DNA from: Salinibacterium sp. ZJ450
GTDB taxonomy: Bacteria; Actinomycetota; Actinomycetes; Actinomycetales; Microbacteriaceae
Length of the DNA stretch: 64,000 nucleotides
Direction of reading: 5' to 3'
NCBI RefSeq assembly: GCF_011751885.2
Contig: NZ_CP061771.1
Location: forward strand, 2,852,001 to 2,916,000
Under the pieces are notes generated by a model that saw nothing but the letters and a program-made list of their open reading frames with translations, did no database searches and was not told the origin of the DNA. This document shows positions 6,637-15,843 of the stretch, in pieces. Made by a program: the position numbers and the translations under genes. Position 1 is the stretch's first letter; the number at the start of each line of letters is the position of its first letter.

Positions 6637-7329
6637 TTAACGCTGGACGTAGATGTGGGCAGCCACCTCGGTGGGCAATTCCAGCCCGTCGCCGAAGCCG
6701 TCGACCTGCACCACGACGTAGGAACCAGCGGATGACACGGCCGCGGTTGCGCCCGGCTTCACGCCAGCGGCTTCCAGCTGCTGGAGCAGTTCCGGCTCGA
6801 ACTGAACCGGCTCGCCGAGGCGGCGGATGACGGCGGATGCCGGCTCGGTGCGGCCTCCGGCAAAGTTGACGAGGCTCACCACGCCGTCGAGGAACTTCTC
6901 TGCCGGGGCGTCGCCGAGTTCTTCGAGTCCGGGGATCGGGTTGCCGTACGGCGACTCCGTCGGGTGGTCGAGCATCTCGAGCAGACGGCGTTCCACCTGC
7001 TCGCTCATCACGTGCTCCCAGCGGCAGGCCTCGTCGTGCACGTAAGCCCAGTCGAGTCCGATCACGTCGGCGAGCAGGCGCTCGGCGAGGCGGTGCTTGC
7101 GCATCACGTGGGTGGCGCGCTTCCGACCCTCCTCGGTGAGCGCCAGATGACGGTCGCCCTCGACGACCACCAGGCCGTCGCGTTCCATTCGGCCAATGGT
7201 CTGCGAAACCGTCGGACCAGAGTGCCCCAGTCGCTCGGAGATCCGTGCGCGCAGCGGCACGATGTTCTCCTCCTCGAGATCGAGGATCGTGCGAAGGTAC
7301 ATCTCGGTCGTGTCGACGAGATCCGTCAT
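6637..7329 (-). CDS. dtxR: iron-dependent repressor of the DtxR/IdeR family
   Basis: 230 residues with all three DtxR domains: winged helix (1-70), metal-binding dimerisation domain (71-140) and C-terminal SH3-like domain. The metal ligands fall at canonical DtxR positions: Met10, Cys102, Glu105, His106 for the primary site and His79, Glu83, His98 for the ancillary site. Cys102 argues for an Fe(II) sensor rather than MntR. ATG 7329 follows GGGAGGG. A TTAGG/CCTAA palindrome before the haem-binding HtaA-like gene (28530-28549) is a candidate target. It should repress iron and haem uptake when iron is replete. Confidence 0.93.
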   Translation of the reverse strand: MTDLVDTTEMYLRTILDLEEENIVPLRARISERLGHSGPTVSQTIGRMERDGLVVVEGDRHLALTEEGRKRATHVMRKHRLAERLLADVIGLDWAYVHDEACRWEHVMSEQVERRLLEMLDHPTESPYGNPIPGLEELGDAPAEKFLDGVVSLVNFAGGRTEPASAVIRRLGEPVQFEPELLQQLEAAGVKPGATAAVSSAGSYVVVQVDGFGDGLELPTEVAAHIYVQR

Positions 7330-7358
7330 CAAGCCCTCCCTGAGGCAGCAGTCTGTAA

Positions 7359-8546
<1,188 letters not shown>

Positions 8547-8560
8547 CGCCGGCTCAATGC

Positions 8561-8608
8561 CAGAGGGCCCGTCGAGATCGGTGTGAACCGAGGTCGGCGG
8601 GCCCTCTG
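8561..8608. terminator. bidirectional terminator between serC and DUF3027
   Basis: CAGAGGGCCCG (8561-8571) pairs with CGGGCCCTCTG (8598-8608), extended inward by TCGA/TCGG pairs. It lies between the two convergent stop codons and should serve both. Confidence 0.75.
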
Positions 8609-8617
8609 TCGTTGTGA

Positions 8618-9229
8618 CTAGCGGAAGTCGTCGTCCGAGGTGTCCTCGTCGTCTTCGTCTTCGTCATCCTCGTCGTCTTCGTCGTCTTCGTCGTCTTCGT
8701 CGGCGACCGCGACGATGCGCGTCTCGCCGGCGCGGATCTCCTCGGCCTCGAGATCGACCGCGTCGATGTCGTCGATGTCGTCGTCGGAGTCCACGTAGGA
8801 GTCGATGTCGACGCCGTCGAGGTCGCCGCTGTGCAGCAGTGCCGCATCGTCGTCGTTCACGTCGTCGTCGTCGAAGTCCTCGTCCTCGTCCTCGTCCTCG
8901 TCGTCAGAGTCCTCATCGGAGTCTTCATCCGAGGCGCTGGACTGGGCGGCACGCCACTCGTCCATGCGGTCGGCCCACGGCACCCACTCCGGGGCAAGCA
9001 ATGCCCCATCGCCCGGCTGCAGTTCGGCCTCGAGCACGGTCGGGGCTTCACCCTCGACGGTGGCCACGTTCACGTTCCAATGCCAGCCGGGGTAGCCGGA
9101 CATCTTGGCCTCGAACCGCATCGTGGTGACGCCGTCGCCCTCATCGACCTCGCTGATCAGCGGGCCGATGGTGCTCGCGCCGGTGATCTCCAGCAGCGCG
9201 TTCTTCGCAAGCTCAGTACGGTCAGGCAT
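8618..9229 (-). CDS. DUF3027-domain protein with acidic tail
   Basis: 203 residues. The N-terminal 110 residues are the conserved actinobacterial DUF3027 core (PGWHWNVNVA, WVPWADRMDEWR), of unknown function. From about residue 110 onward the protein is almost entirely Asp/Glu with Ser, in three blocks, an extreme low-complexity polyanion that could mimic nucleic acid. The start ATG 9229 overlaps the stop of the cold-shock gene by 8 bp, so translation is coupled. Pairing with a cold-shock RNA-binding protein suggests an RNA or nucleoprotein role (inference). Confidence 0.85.
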   Translation of the reverse strand: MPDRTELAKNALLEITGASTIGPLISEVDEGDGVTTMRFEAKMSGYPGWHWNVNVATVEGEAPTVLEAELQPGDGALLAPEWVPWADRMDEWRAAQSSASDEDSDEDSDDEDEDEDEDFDDDDVNDDDAALLHSGDLDGVDIDSYVDSDDDIDDIDAVDLEAEEIRAGETRIVAVADEDDEDDEDDEDDEDEDDEDTSDDDFR

Positions 9230-9602
9230 CCAGTTCGTCCGCGACCTTTCGCAGCATGGCAGCGATCTTGCGGCTGTGCGCGTTGTCGGGGTACCGACCG
9301 CGCTTGAGCCCGGTGCCGAGGCCATCGAGCAGCTTCACCAGGTCTTCGATGATGATCGCCATGTCGTCGGCCGGCTTGCGGCTCATCTTCACCAGGCTGG
9401 GCGGCGCCTCGAGCACCCGCACCGACAACGCCTGAGCGCCGCGCTTACCGTCCGCGATGCCGAACTCCAGTCGGGTGCCGGCCTTCACCGTGGTACCGAC
9501 GGGCAGGGCAGAGGCGTGTAGAAAGACCTCTTGGCCGTCATCAGTGCTGATGAAGCCGAAGCCTTTCTCCTCGTCGTAAAATTTGACCTTGCCGGTGGGC
9601 AT
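9222..9602 (-). CDS. cold-shock domain protein with C-terminal helical extension
   Basis: 126 residues: a cold-shock domain at 1-65 (GKVKFYDEEKGFGFI with the RNP1 signature, then VFLHASAL) followed by a 60-residue charged helical extension ending in HSRKIAAMLRKVADELDA. Classical CspA proteins stop near residue 67, as the second paralogue at 25171-25374 does. It binds single-stranded nucleic acid. ATG 9602 has GAGGAG upstream. It is the first gene of a two-gene operon with DUF3027. Confidence 0.9.
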   Translation of the reverse strand: MPTGKVKFYDEEKGFGFISTDDGQEVFLHASALPVGTTVKAGTRLEFGIADGKRGAQALSVRVLEAPPSLVKMSRKPADDMAIIIEDLVKLLDGLGTGLKRGRYPDNAHSRKIAAMLRKVADELDA

Positions 9603-9671
9603 GCTTGTACTCCTCTATGGACTGCTGACCTCCAGACTAGCCGGTGCCGACGACCCCGTATCCTAGGTATC

Positions 9672-9935
9672 GTGCCCGATAACAGCTCGCAGAACGCCAG
9701 TCGCCTGGAACGCATTCTGGCGGCGATGATCGCCGCGGTGATCCTGCTTTCTCTCGTCTGTTTCGTGGCTCTGTTCATCGGGCAGGTCAGCGGCGCCGAC
9801 TTCCAGACCGGCGTCTGGCCGGCAGTTGCCGCGGTGCCGTACTTCGGGCTGCCGCTGGGCTTCGTGCTCATCGTCGTCGTGATGATCGTCAACGCCCGCC
9901 GCCGCAGTCAGGCGGCGAAGGATGCCCGCAAATAG
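9672..9935 (+). CDS. small two-helix membrane protein
   Basis: 87-residue protein with two transmembrane segments (about 15-38 and 50-74) and a basic C-terminus, probably multidrug-like small membrane or DUF2530-type, but I do not assign a family with confidence. The start is GTG 9672, 7 nt after a TATCCT box, a leaderless arrangement. Its last 14 bp overlap the start of the helicase-associated gene at 9922, so the two are likely cotranscribed. Confidence 0.6.
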   Translation: MPDNSSQNASRLERILAAMIAAVILLSLVCFVALFIGQVSGADFQTGVWPAVAAVPYFGLPLGFVLIVVVMIVNARRRSQAAKDARK

Positions 9936-11790
9936 TTCGGCGTCGCTCGCGCTGGCGTCGCGCCTGCGGACGCTCGATGATCAGCAGCTCGAAACCCTGC
10001 TGAGCGCGCGCGAGGTGCGGGACTCCGGCATCCGGGACTTCTTCGACCTCGCCGACGCGCTGCTGGAACGCGCCTCGATCCAGTCCGCCCTCGGCCGTCT
10101 CGACCGTCCGACGCTGGCCGTGATCGCCACCGTCAGCGAGCTGCCGGCACCGACGGCGGCGGATGTCGCGGCCGCCCTGCCCCGCATCGCAGACGTCGCC
10201 GCGCTGCTGTCCGCCGCGGTCGAGTTGGCGCTCATCGACACCCACGCCGGCCGATACTCCGCGTACGAACCGGTGCACGACCTGCTGCACGGCTGGCCGA
10301 GCCTCGGGCTGCCCTCTTCTGCCGCCCTGGTGACGGAAGCACCGCCGTCGACGCTCGACACCGTGGTGCAAGACGACCTCGTGGCCATCGACCGCGCCTC
10401 CGCCGACCGCGCCTTCGCCACCACCGGCGCCCTCGCCGCCCTGCTCAGCGAGCTCGCCAGGGAGCCGGCCCGGCCGCTGGTGCGCGGCGGCCTCGGCCTG
10501 CCCGACCTCAAACGCCTCGGCGAGGCCATGCGGGTGCCGCTCGATGATGTGACCGCGTTGCACGGCATCGCCGAACGCGCCGAGCTGATCGCGCTCGAGG
10601 CCGAGGGCTGGCTACCCACGGCGGATGCCGGCGACTGGATGCTGCGCTCCTCCGTCGACCGGTGGGGCGTGCTGGTCGAAGCCTGGCATTCACATCTGGC
10701 TCCCGACATCCGTCGCCTGCTGGATGAACGCGCGCACTCCCGCTGGAGCGACAGCCTGCTCGATTATGTGGCCTGGCTCTATCCAGCCGGGCGTGACTGG
10801 ATGCGTGACCGGGTGCATGTGTACAGCCGCGACGCCGAGCTGCTCGGCATCGCCGCGCACGACACCCCGTCCACGCCGGGCAAGGAGCTGCTGACCGGTG
10901 ACGCGCAGGCGGCGGTCAGGGCCATGGCGACGCTGTTCCCGGCGGAGGTCGACCGCGTTTACGTGCAGCACGATCTCAGCGTGATCTCGCCCGGCCCGCT
11001 GGCGCCGCGGCTCGACGCGCGGCTGCGCGCGATCGCCGACGTGGAGAGCCGCTCGCTCGCGGCCAGCTACCGCATCACCCAGGGCAGCCTTACGCGCGGG
11101 CTGGCGTCGGGGGAAACCGAGGAGTCGATCCGCGCGCTGCTCACCGAGATGTCGCTCACCGGCATCCCCCAGCCGCTTGACTACCTGATCACCGAGACCG
11201 CCGCCCGCTACGGTGCCCTGCGGGTGGGCGCGATCGTCGCCGACACTGATCCGGGCGACGCCGACTACGGGGCGCGCAGCTACGTGCGATCGGATGACAC
11301 GCACCTGCTCGGGATGCTGGCCGTCGACCAGTCGCTCAGCGCGCTGTCGCTTGTCCGGTCTGGCGAGCACCGGCTGGTCAGCCGGTTCGATCAGGACGTG
11401 GTGTTCTGGGGGCTCAGCGAGGCGCGCTACCCGGTGGCCGCCGAGGACGCCGCCGGCCAGCCGATCACGCTGCGCCGCCGCAGCGCCACCCGCAGCAAAC
11501 CGGTGCCTCCGAGCGACGCGGTGAGCCTGGTGGAGAAGCTGCGGATCGGCACCAAGTCCGAGCCGAAGGAGACCGGGCAGGCGTGGCTGGCGCGACAGCT
11601 CGATGTGGCCGTGCGGGCCAAGCTAACCGTCACCGTGACCGTGCGGATGCCGGATGGCCGCGACGTTGACTACCTGCTCGAGCCGACGGCCATCGCGGGC
11701 GGCCGGCTGCGGGCCCGCGATCGCCGGGCCGACCTGGAACGCACCCTGCCGCTCTCGCACATCACCGCGGTGACCCCGGCCGGCGCCTGA
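9922..11790 (+). CDS. helicase-associated protein (XPB partner, Helicase_C_3 type)
   Basis: 622-residue actinobacterial protein of the helicase C-terminal domain 3 group, encoded next to XPB-like helicases across Actinobacteria (in Mycobacterium tuberculosis the pair is Rv0862c-xpb). No Walker motifs are present. The C-terminal part (about 300-600) holds the conserved ELLTGD, YVQHDLSVISPGPL and SYRIT motifs. It probably cooperates with the helicase at 11825 in DNA repair, but the biochemical role is unknown. The gene overlaps its small upstream neighbour by 14 bp and is separated by 34 bp from the helicase. Confidence 0.85.
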   Translation: MPANSSASLALASRLRTLDDQQLETLLSAREVRDSGIRDFFDLADALLERASIQSALGRLDRPTLAVIATVSELPAPTAADVAAALPRIADVAALLSAAVELALIDTHAGRYSAYEPVHDLLHGWPSLGLPSSAALVTEAPPSTLDTVVQDDLVAIDRASADRAFATTGALAALLSELAREPARPLVRGGLGLPDLKRLGEAMRVPLDDVTALHGIAERAELIALEAEGWLPTADAGDWMLRSSVDRWGVLVEAWHSHLAPDIRRLLDERAHSRWSDSLLDYVAWLYPAGRDWMRDRVHVYSRDAELLGIAAHDTPSTPGKELLTGDAQAAVRAMATLFPAEVDRVYVQHDLSVISPGPLAPRLDARLRAIADVESRSLAASYRITQGSLTRGLASGETEESIRALLTEMSLTGIPQPLDYLITETAARYGALRVGAIVADTDPGDADYGARSYVRSDDTHLLGMLAVDQSLSALSLVRSGEHRLVSRFDQDVVFWGLSEARYPVAAEDAAGQPITLRRRSATRSKPVPPSDAVSLVEKLRIGTKSEPKETGQAWLARQLDVAVRAKLTVTVTVRMPDGRDVDYLLEPTAIAGGRLRARDRRADLERTLPLSHITAVTPAGA

Positions 11791-11824
11791 GCCGCCGGTT
11801 TCCGCTGGAGTAGACTGGCCCGTT

Positions 11825-13471
11825 ATGACTGACGGCCCACTGATCGTGCAAAGCGACCGCACCGTTCTGCTCGAGGTCGCGCATCCGCTGGCCAGCGACG
11901 CCCGCCATGATCTCGCCATCTTCGCCGAGTTGGAACGCGCGCCGGAGCACATCCACAGCTACCGGATCACCAGGCTTGGCCTGTGGAACGCCCGCGCCGC
12001 CGGACACACCGCCGAAGACATGCTGGCCACCCTTGAGAAGTACAGCAAGTTCCCGATTCCGCAGAGTGTCAGTGTCGACATCGGCGAGACGGTGGGCCGC
12101 TACGGCCGCCTGGTGATCGAGCGCGACCCCGACGGCGTGCTGACCCTGACGGCGACGGATGCCGCGGTGCTCAGCGAGATCACCCGGGCCAAGAAGATCG
12201 CCTCGCTGCTGTTCGAAAAGCGCGGCCCGCACACCTACGTGCTGCAGCCGTGGGCGCGCGGCGAGGTGAAGCAGGAGCTGCTGAAGCTCGGCTGGCCCGC
12301 CGAGGACCTGGCCGGCTACACCCCGGGAACCCCGCACGAGATCACCCTCGACGAGTCGGAATGGTCGCTGCGCGGCTACCAGCAGAAAGCCGTGGACAAC
12401 TTCTTCGACCACGGCTCAGGCGTGGTCGTACTGCCCTGCGGCGCGGGCAAGACCCTGGTCGGGCTCGGCGCGATGGCCACCGCGAAGACCACGACGCTGA
12501 TCCTGGTGACGAACACCGTCTCGGCCCGGCAGTGGCGCGCGGAACTGTTGAAACGCACTACCCTCACCGAGGATGAGGTGGGCGAGTACTCCGGGCAGCT
12601 CAAGGAGATCAAGCCGGTCACCATCGCGACCTACCAGATCCTCACCGCGAAGCGGAAGGGCGAGTACGCCCACCTGGCGCTGCTCGACGCGTTGGACTGG
12701 GGACTCGTGGTCTACGACGAGGTGCACCTGCTGCCGGCTCCGGTGTTCAAGCTCACCGCAGAACTGCAGGCGCGCCGCCGGCTCGGGCTCACCGCCACGC
12801 TGGTGCGCGAGGACGGCCGCGAGGGCGACGTGTTCAGCCTGATCGGGCCGAAGCGGTTCGATGCGCCGTGGAAGGAGATCGAAGCGCAGGGCTACATCTC
12901 CCCCGCCTCGTGCTACGAGGTGCGCATCGACCTGCCGCAGCAGGAACGGCTGGAGTACGCGGCATCCGCTGACGACGCCCGTTACCGGCTGGCCGCCACC
13001 GCGCCCGCCAAGCTCGAGGTCGTCAAGCAGCTGGTCGCCAAGCACGCCGGCGAGCGCATTCTGGTGATCGGGCAGTACCTCGACCAGATCGAGGAACTCA
13101 GTCAGGCGCTGGATGCCCCGCAGCTGACCGGCAGCACGCCGGTACCCGAGCGGGAACGGCTCTTCCAGGAGTTCCGGGAAGGCACCCTCACGGTGCTCGT
13201 GGTGTCGAAGGTCGCGAACTTCTCGGTCGACCTGCCCGAGGCCACCGTCGCGATCCAGGTGTCCGGTTCGTTCGGCTCACGGCAAGAAGAGGCGCAGCGC
13301 CTCGGCCGGCTGCTGCGACCGAAGGAGAGCGGCCTGCCCGCGCACTTTTACACCCTTGTCGCCCGCGACACCGTCGACCAGGACTTCGCCCAGAACCGGC
13401 AACGGTTCCTGGCCGAGCAGGGCTACAGCTACGAGATCCTCGACGCGCACGCCCTGGCGGCGGTGGCGTAG
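11825..13471 (+). CDS. XPB-like DEAD/DEAH-box DNA repair helicase
   Basis: 548-residue superfamily-2 3'-5' helicase. An N-terminal damage-recognition-like domain (1-150) precedes the RecA folds: Walker A in LPCGAGKTL near residue 205, the DEVH box in VYDEVHLLP near 300, motif III LTATLVRED, and motif VI QEEAQRLGRLLRPK near 490. Family knowledge: bacterial XPB unwinds DNA and acts in damage repair. The start ATG 11825 follows TAGACT by 8 nt, pointing to its own leaderless promoter within the operon. The gene ends before a 23-bp inverted repeat at 13533-13604. Confidence 0.93.
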   Translation: MTDGPLIVQSDRTVLLEVAHPLASDARHDLAIFAELERAPEHIHSYRITRLGLWNARAAGHTAEDMLATLEKYSKFPIPQSVSVDIGETVGRYGRLVIERDPDGVLTLTATDAAVLSEITRAKKIASLLFEKRGPHTYVLQPWARGEVKQELLKLGWPAEDLAGYTPGTPHEITLDESEWSLRGYQQKAVDNFFDHGSGVVVLPCGAGKTLVGLGAMATAKTTTLILVTNTVSARQWRAELLKRTTLTEDEVGEYSGQLKEIKPVTIATYQILTAKRKGEYAHLALLDALDWGLVVYDEVHLLPAPVFKLTAELQARRRLGLTATLVREDGREGDVFSLIGPKRFDAPWKEIEAQGYISPASCYEVRIDLPQQERLEYAASADDARYRLAATAPAKLEVVKQLVAKHAGERILVIGQYLDQIEELSQALDAPQLTGSTPVPERERLFQEFREGTLTVLVVSKVANFSVDLPEATVAIQVSGSFGSRQEEAQRLGRLLRPKESGLPAHFYTLVARDTVDQDFAQNRQRFLAEQGYSYEILDAHALAAVA

Positions 13472-13484
13472 CCCCGGCGACTTC

Positions 13485-13522
13485 GTTGGTTGAGGAGCGA
13501 GCTTGCGAGCGTCTCGAAACCC
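13485..13522. repeat. actinobacterial intergenic repeat (GGTTGAGGAGCGAGC type)
   Basis: GTTGGTTGAGGAGCGAGC followed by TTGCGAGCGTCTCGAAACC. From memory this sequence is widespread between Microbacteriaceae genes; its function is not established. It sits in the 169-bp gap between the convergent XPB and GNAT genes. Confidence 0.55.
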
Positions 13523-13532
13523 GCCGTACCCG

Positions 13533-13604
13533 CGGGAGGTAAACGCGCGCACGGGCGGCCACTTCCGCCGCGAAACGGCCTCCCGTGCGCGCGTTTACCT
13601 CCCG
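13533..13604. repeat. perfect 23-bp inverted repeat between convergent genes
   Basis: Arms at 13533-13555 and 13582-13604 are perfectly complementary over 23 bp with a 26-nt spacer. Each arm carries GGGAGGTAAACG or its complement, joined to a GCGCGC block. Position between two stop codons suggests a bidirectional terminator, but the stem is longer than the window's other terminators and no T tract follows, so a mobile palindromic element is also possible. Confidence 0.7.
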
Positions 13605-13640
13605 TGCGCGCGGTGGCACGGGCATCCTGCGGCAACAGCG

Positions 13641-14144
13641 TTACAGCGGCTTCTGCATCTCCAGTTCGCGCTCGCGGGCGTTCAGCGCGTACGGGAAGGT
13701 GCGCCCGGTGACCCGGAACCCGCGCTTGCGGTAGTACGCCTGGGCGCGCGCGTTGACCTCATGTACGTGCAGGGTCAGCGTGCTGCCGCGGGTGCTCGCC
13801 CACTCCTCGATGCCGGCCAGCAGCGCGTCGGCGACGCCGAACTGCGGGCCGCGAAAGCGCGGGGTCACGTACACGCCGACCAGCATCGGGTCCTCATCCT
13901 CGGGCAGGAACACTCCCATGGTCCCTGCCCACTCCCCCTGGTAGATCGCCACCAGGCTGGCGCCGGTCGCGCTCATGCCGCGGGCTGCCCGCATCCGCCA
14001 TTCCGATTCCGGGTGAGCGGATGCCGCGGCGAAGGTCTCGCCAAACGCCTCCGGCGTGTCCTGCAGCATCTCCAGCCGCAGGGCACGCACCTCGCGCCAG
14101 TCGGTGTCGGTGGTCGGTCGGATGATGAGGGCAGGCTCAAGCAT
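13641..14144 (-). CDS. GNAT-family N-acetyltransferase
   Basis: 167-residue single-domain GNAT protein. The acetyl-CoA binding region is VGVYVTPRFRGPQFGVADALL near residues 88-108, and the C-terminal ARAQAYYRKRGFRVTGR is the usual beta5-alpha4 segment. The acceptor is unknown. ATG 14144 follows TAGCAT by 6 nt; that box overlaps the stop codon of the reductase gene, so it can be expressed separately from the upstream pterin operon. Confidence 0.85.
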   Translation of the reverse strand: MLEPALIIRPTTDTDWREVRALRLEMLQDTPEAFGETFAAASAHPESEWRMRAARGMSATGASLVAIYQGEWAGTMGVFLPEDEDPMLVGVYVTPRFRGPQFGVADALLAGIEEWASTRGSTLTLHVHEVNARAQAYYRKRGFRVTGRTFPYALNARERELEMQKPL

Positions 14145-14153
14145 CCGCCCATG

Positions 14154-14909
14154 CTACGAGACGGTCTGGGCGCGCACGTAGCGCAGCAGCAGCGTGCCGT
14201 CATCGCCGGTGAGCACGTGGGCGAGCGTCATCCCGGTCGGGGTGACGCGGCCGCCGTCGGTGATGCGCCGCGCCGTTCCGCCCTCGAGGCGTGGGCTGAG
14301 AGTGAGGCACAGCTCGTCGACCGTGCCCTCCTCAATCAGGGTGCCGAGCAGGTGCGGGCCGCCCTCGCAGTGCACCTGCCGCAGTCCCCGCTCGGCCAGC
14401 AGCTCGCGCATCAACCGGGTGTCGACCGCGGTTCCGCCGCTGTCCAACACGTCGCTGACCTCGGCGAGCGCGGCGCGACGCTCGGGCGGGGCCTGCCGAG
14501 TGGTGAGCACCAGCGGTCGCACCGGGGCCGCGGAGAACAGCGGGCTGTCTGGGTCGAGGTCGAGCCTGGCCGACACGACGGCGACCACCGGATGCGGCGG
14601 AAGCCCGCGCTCTTCGCGCCACGCCCGCCCCGCGTCATCCAGCAGCTGTCCGCCGTATCCTTCGGCGCGAACGGTGCCGGCGCCGATCAGGATCACGTCG
14701 GCCAGCCGGCGCAGCAGGCCGAAGACCCGCTTGTCTGCCGGGGTGCCGAGGCCCGCAGAGCGGCCGTCGTGGGTGGCGGCACCGTCGAGGCTGGCGATGA
14801 AGTTCACCCGCAGCCACCGGTCCGCGCGGCGCGGAACGGTGTACCAGTCGGTGATCTCATCGTCGGTGGCGGCGAACATCGCGCCGAGCCGGAGCACCTC
14901 ATCCGTCAT
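14154..14909 (-). CDS. RibD C-terminal/DHFR-like reductase
   Basis: 251-residue NADPH-dependent reductase of the pyrimidine reductase (RibD_C) family with a dihydrofolate-reductase fold. LRVNFIASLDGAA, DVILIGAGTVRAEGYG and CEGGPHLLGTL are the family signatures. It is not fused to a RibD deaminase. Family knowledge: a related mycobacterial protein, Rv2671, can act as an alternative dihydrofolate reductase. The start ATG 14909 overlaps the folP stop by 11 bp, coupling it to the pterin operon and favouring a dihydropterin or folate substrate over a riboflavin precursor (inference). Confidence 0.82.
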   Translation of the reverse strand: MTDEVLRLGAMFAATDDEITDWYTVPRRADRWLRVNFIASLDGAATHDGRSAGLGTPADKRVFGLLRRLADVILIGAGTVRAEGYGGQLLDDAGRAWREERGLPPHPVVAVVSARLDLDPDSPLFSAAPVRPLVLTTRQAPPERRAALAEVSDVLDSGGTAVDTRLMRELLAERGLRQVHCEGGPHLLGTLIEEGTVDELCLTLSPRLEGGTARRITDGGRVTPTGMTLAHVLTGDDGTLLLRYVRAQTVS

Positions 14910-15843
14910 CGTCGTCCACCACGTTGTGTCGCAGGGCGACCGGCTGCCGCCAGCCCTGGATCGCCTCCAGCATGCGCATCGCGTCCACGGTGGGCGCCAC
15001 CTCATGCACCCGCACGATGCGGGCGCCCTGCAGCACGCAGGCCACCGCCGCGGCCAACGACCCGGCGAGCCGCTGCCGCTTCGGGCGACCCAGCGTCTCG
15101 CCGATGAAGTCCTTGTTCGACAGCGCCACCAGGGTGGGCAGGCCGAGCCCGGTGATCTCGCCGAGTCGGCGGGTCAGCTCCAACGAGTGCAGGCTGTTCT
15201 TGTTCAGATCGTGCCCGGGGTCGAGAACGATCCGGTCCGCCGGTACACCGAGCCGCACCGCCAAATCCACCCGGTCGCGCAACCGTTCGACGACCTCGGC
15301 CACCACGTCGGCGTACTGCGGCCGCGGGTGCGCCGTGCGCGGGGCGGCCAGCGAGTGGGTGATCACCAGGGTGGCGTCGCTGTCGGCCACCACCCGCGCC
15401 AAGTCGGGATCGCTCAACCCGGTGGTGTCGTTGATCACCGCGGCGCCGGCGGCAATGGCCCGCCGGGCGACGGCGGCGTGGAAGGTGTCGACCGAGATCA
15501 CCACATCGGATGCCGCGTGCACCGCCTGCACGACCGGAACCACCCGCTCGGCTTCCTCGTCCACCGGAAGCGGAGGCCCCGGCGCGAACTTCACCCCGCC
15601 GATGTCGACCCAGTCGGCGCCGTCGGCGACCGCCGCGAGTGCCGCCTCCACCGCCGCATCAAACCCGAAGGTGCGGCCCTGGTCGTAGAACGAATCCGGT
15701 GTGCGGTTCACGATCGCCATCACCGCCACCTGCCGCGAGAAGTCGAACTCGCGGCCGCCGATCCGGCGCACGGGATGGGTGAGCGTCGGATGCCGGAACC
15801 CGCCGGGCGGCGCGCCGACGGTGCTGAGCGTGCCGATCGTCAT
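14899..15843 (-). CDS. dihydropteroate synthase homologue (FolP2 type)
   Basis: 314-residue TIM-barrel pterin-binding protein. The loops are FolP2-like rather than canonical: VNRTPDSFYDQG replaces VNVTPDSFSDGG, and GGVKFAPG replaces GGESTRPG, while the RVHEV end is conserved. Family knowledge: mycobacterial FolP2 lacks ordinary dihydropteroate synthase activity, so a canonical pABA condensation should not be assumed. It overlaps both neighbours (ATGA with the flavoprotein upstream, 11 bp with the reductase downstream), forming a tightly coupled operon with folE. Confidence 0.85.
   Translation of the reverse strand: MTIGTLSTVGAPPGGFRHPTLTHPVRRIGGREFDFSRQVAVMAIVNRTPDSFYDQGRTFGFDAAVEAALAAVADGADWVDIGGVKFAPGPPLPVDEEAERVVPVVQAVHAASDVVISVDTFHAAVARRAIAAGAAVINDTTGLSDPDLARVVADSDATLVITHSLAAPRTAHPRPQYADVVAEVVERLRDRVDLAVRLGVPADRIVLDPGHDLNKNSLHSLELTRRLGEITGLGLPTLVALSNKDFIGETLGRPKRQRLAGSLAAAVACVLQGARIVRVHEVAPTVDAMRMLEAIQGWRQPVALRHNVVDDDDG

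Noticed and set aside
6637..7329. MntR manganese regulator
   Set aside because: Cys102 and the third SH3-like domain fit DtxR/IdeR instead.
13503..15107. Open frame on the plus strand across 13.5-15.1 kb
   Set aside because: It spans the 23-bp inverted repeat and three real genes on the other strand; no motif or start signal.
14899..15843. Canonical dihydropteroate synthase (folP1)
   Set aside because: The loop motifs are FolP2-type, so the ordinary reaction is not asserted.
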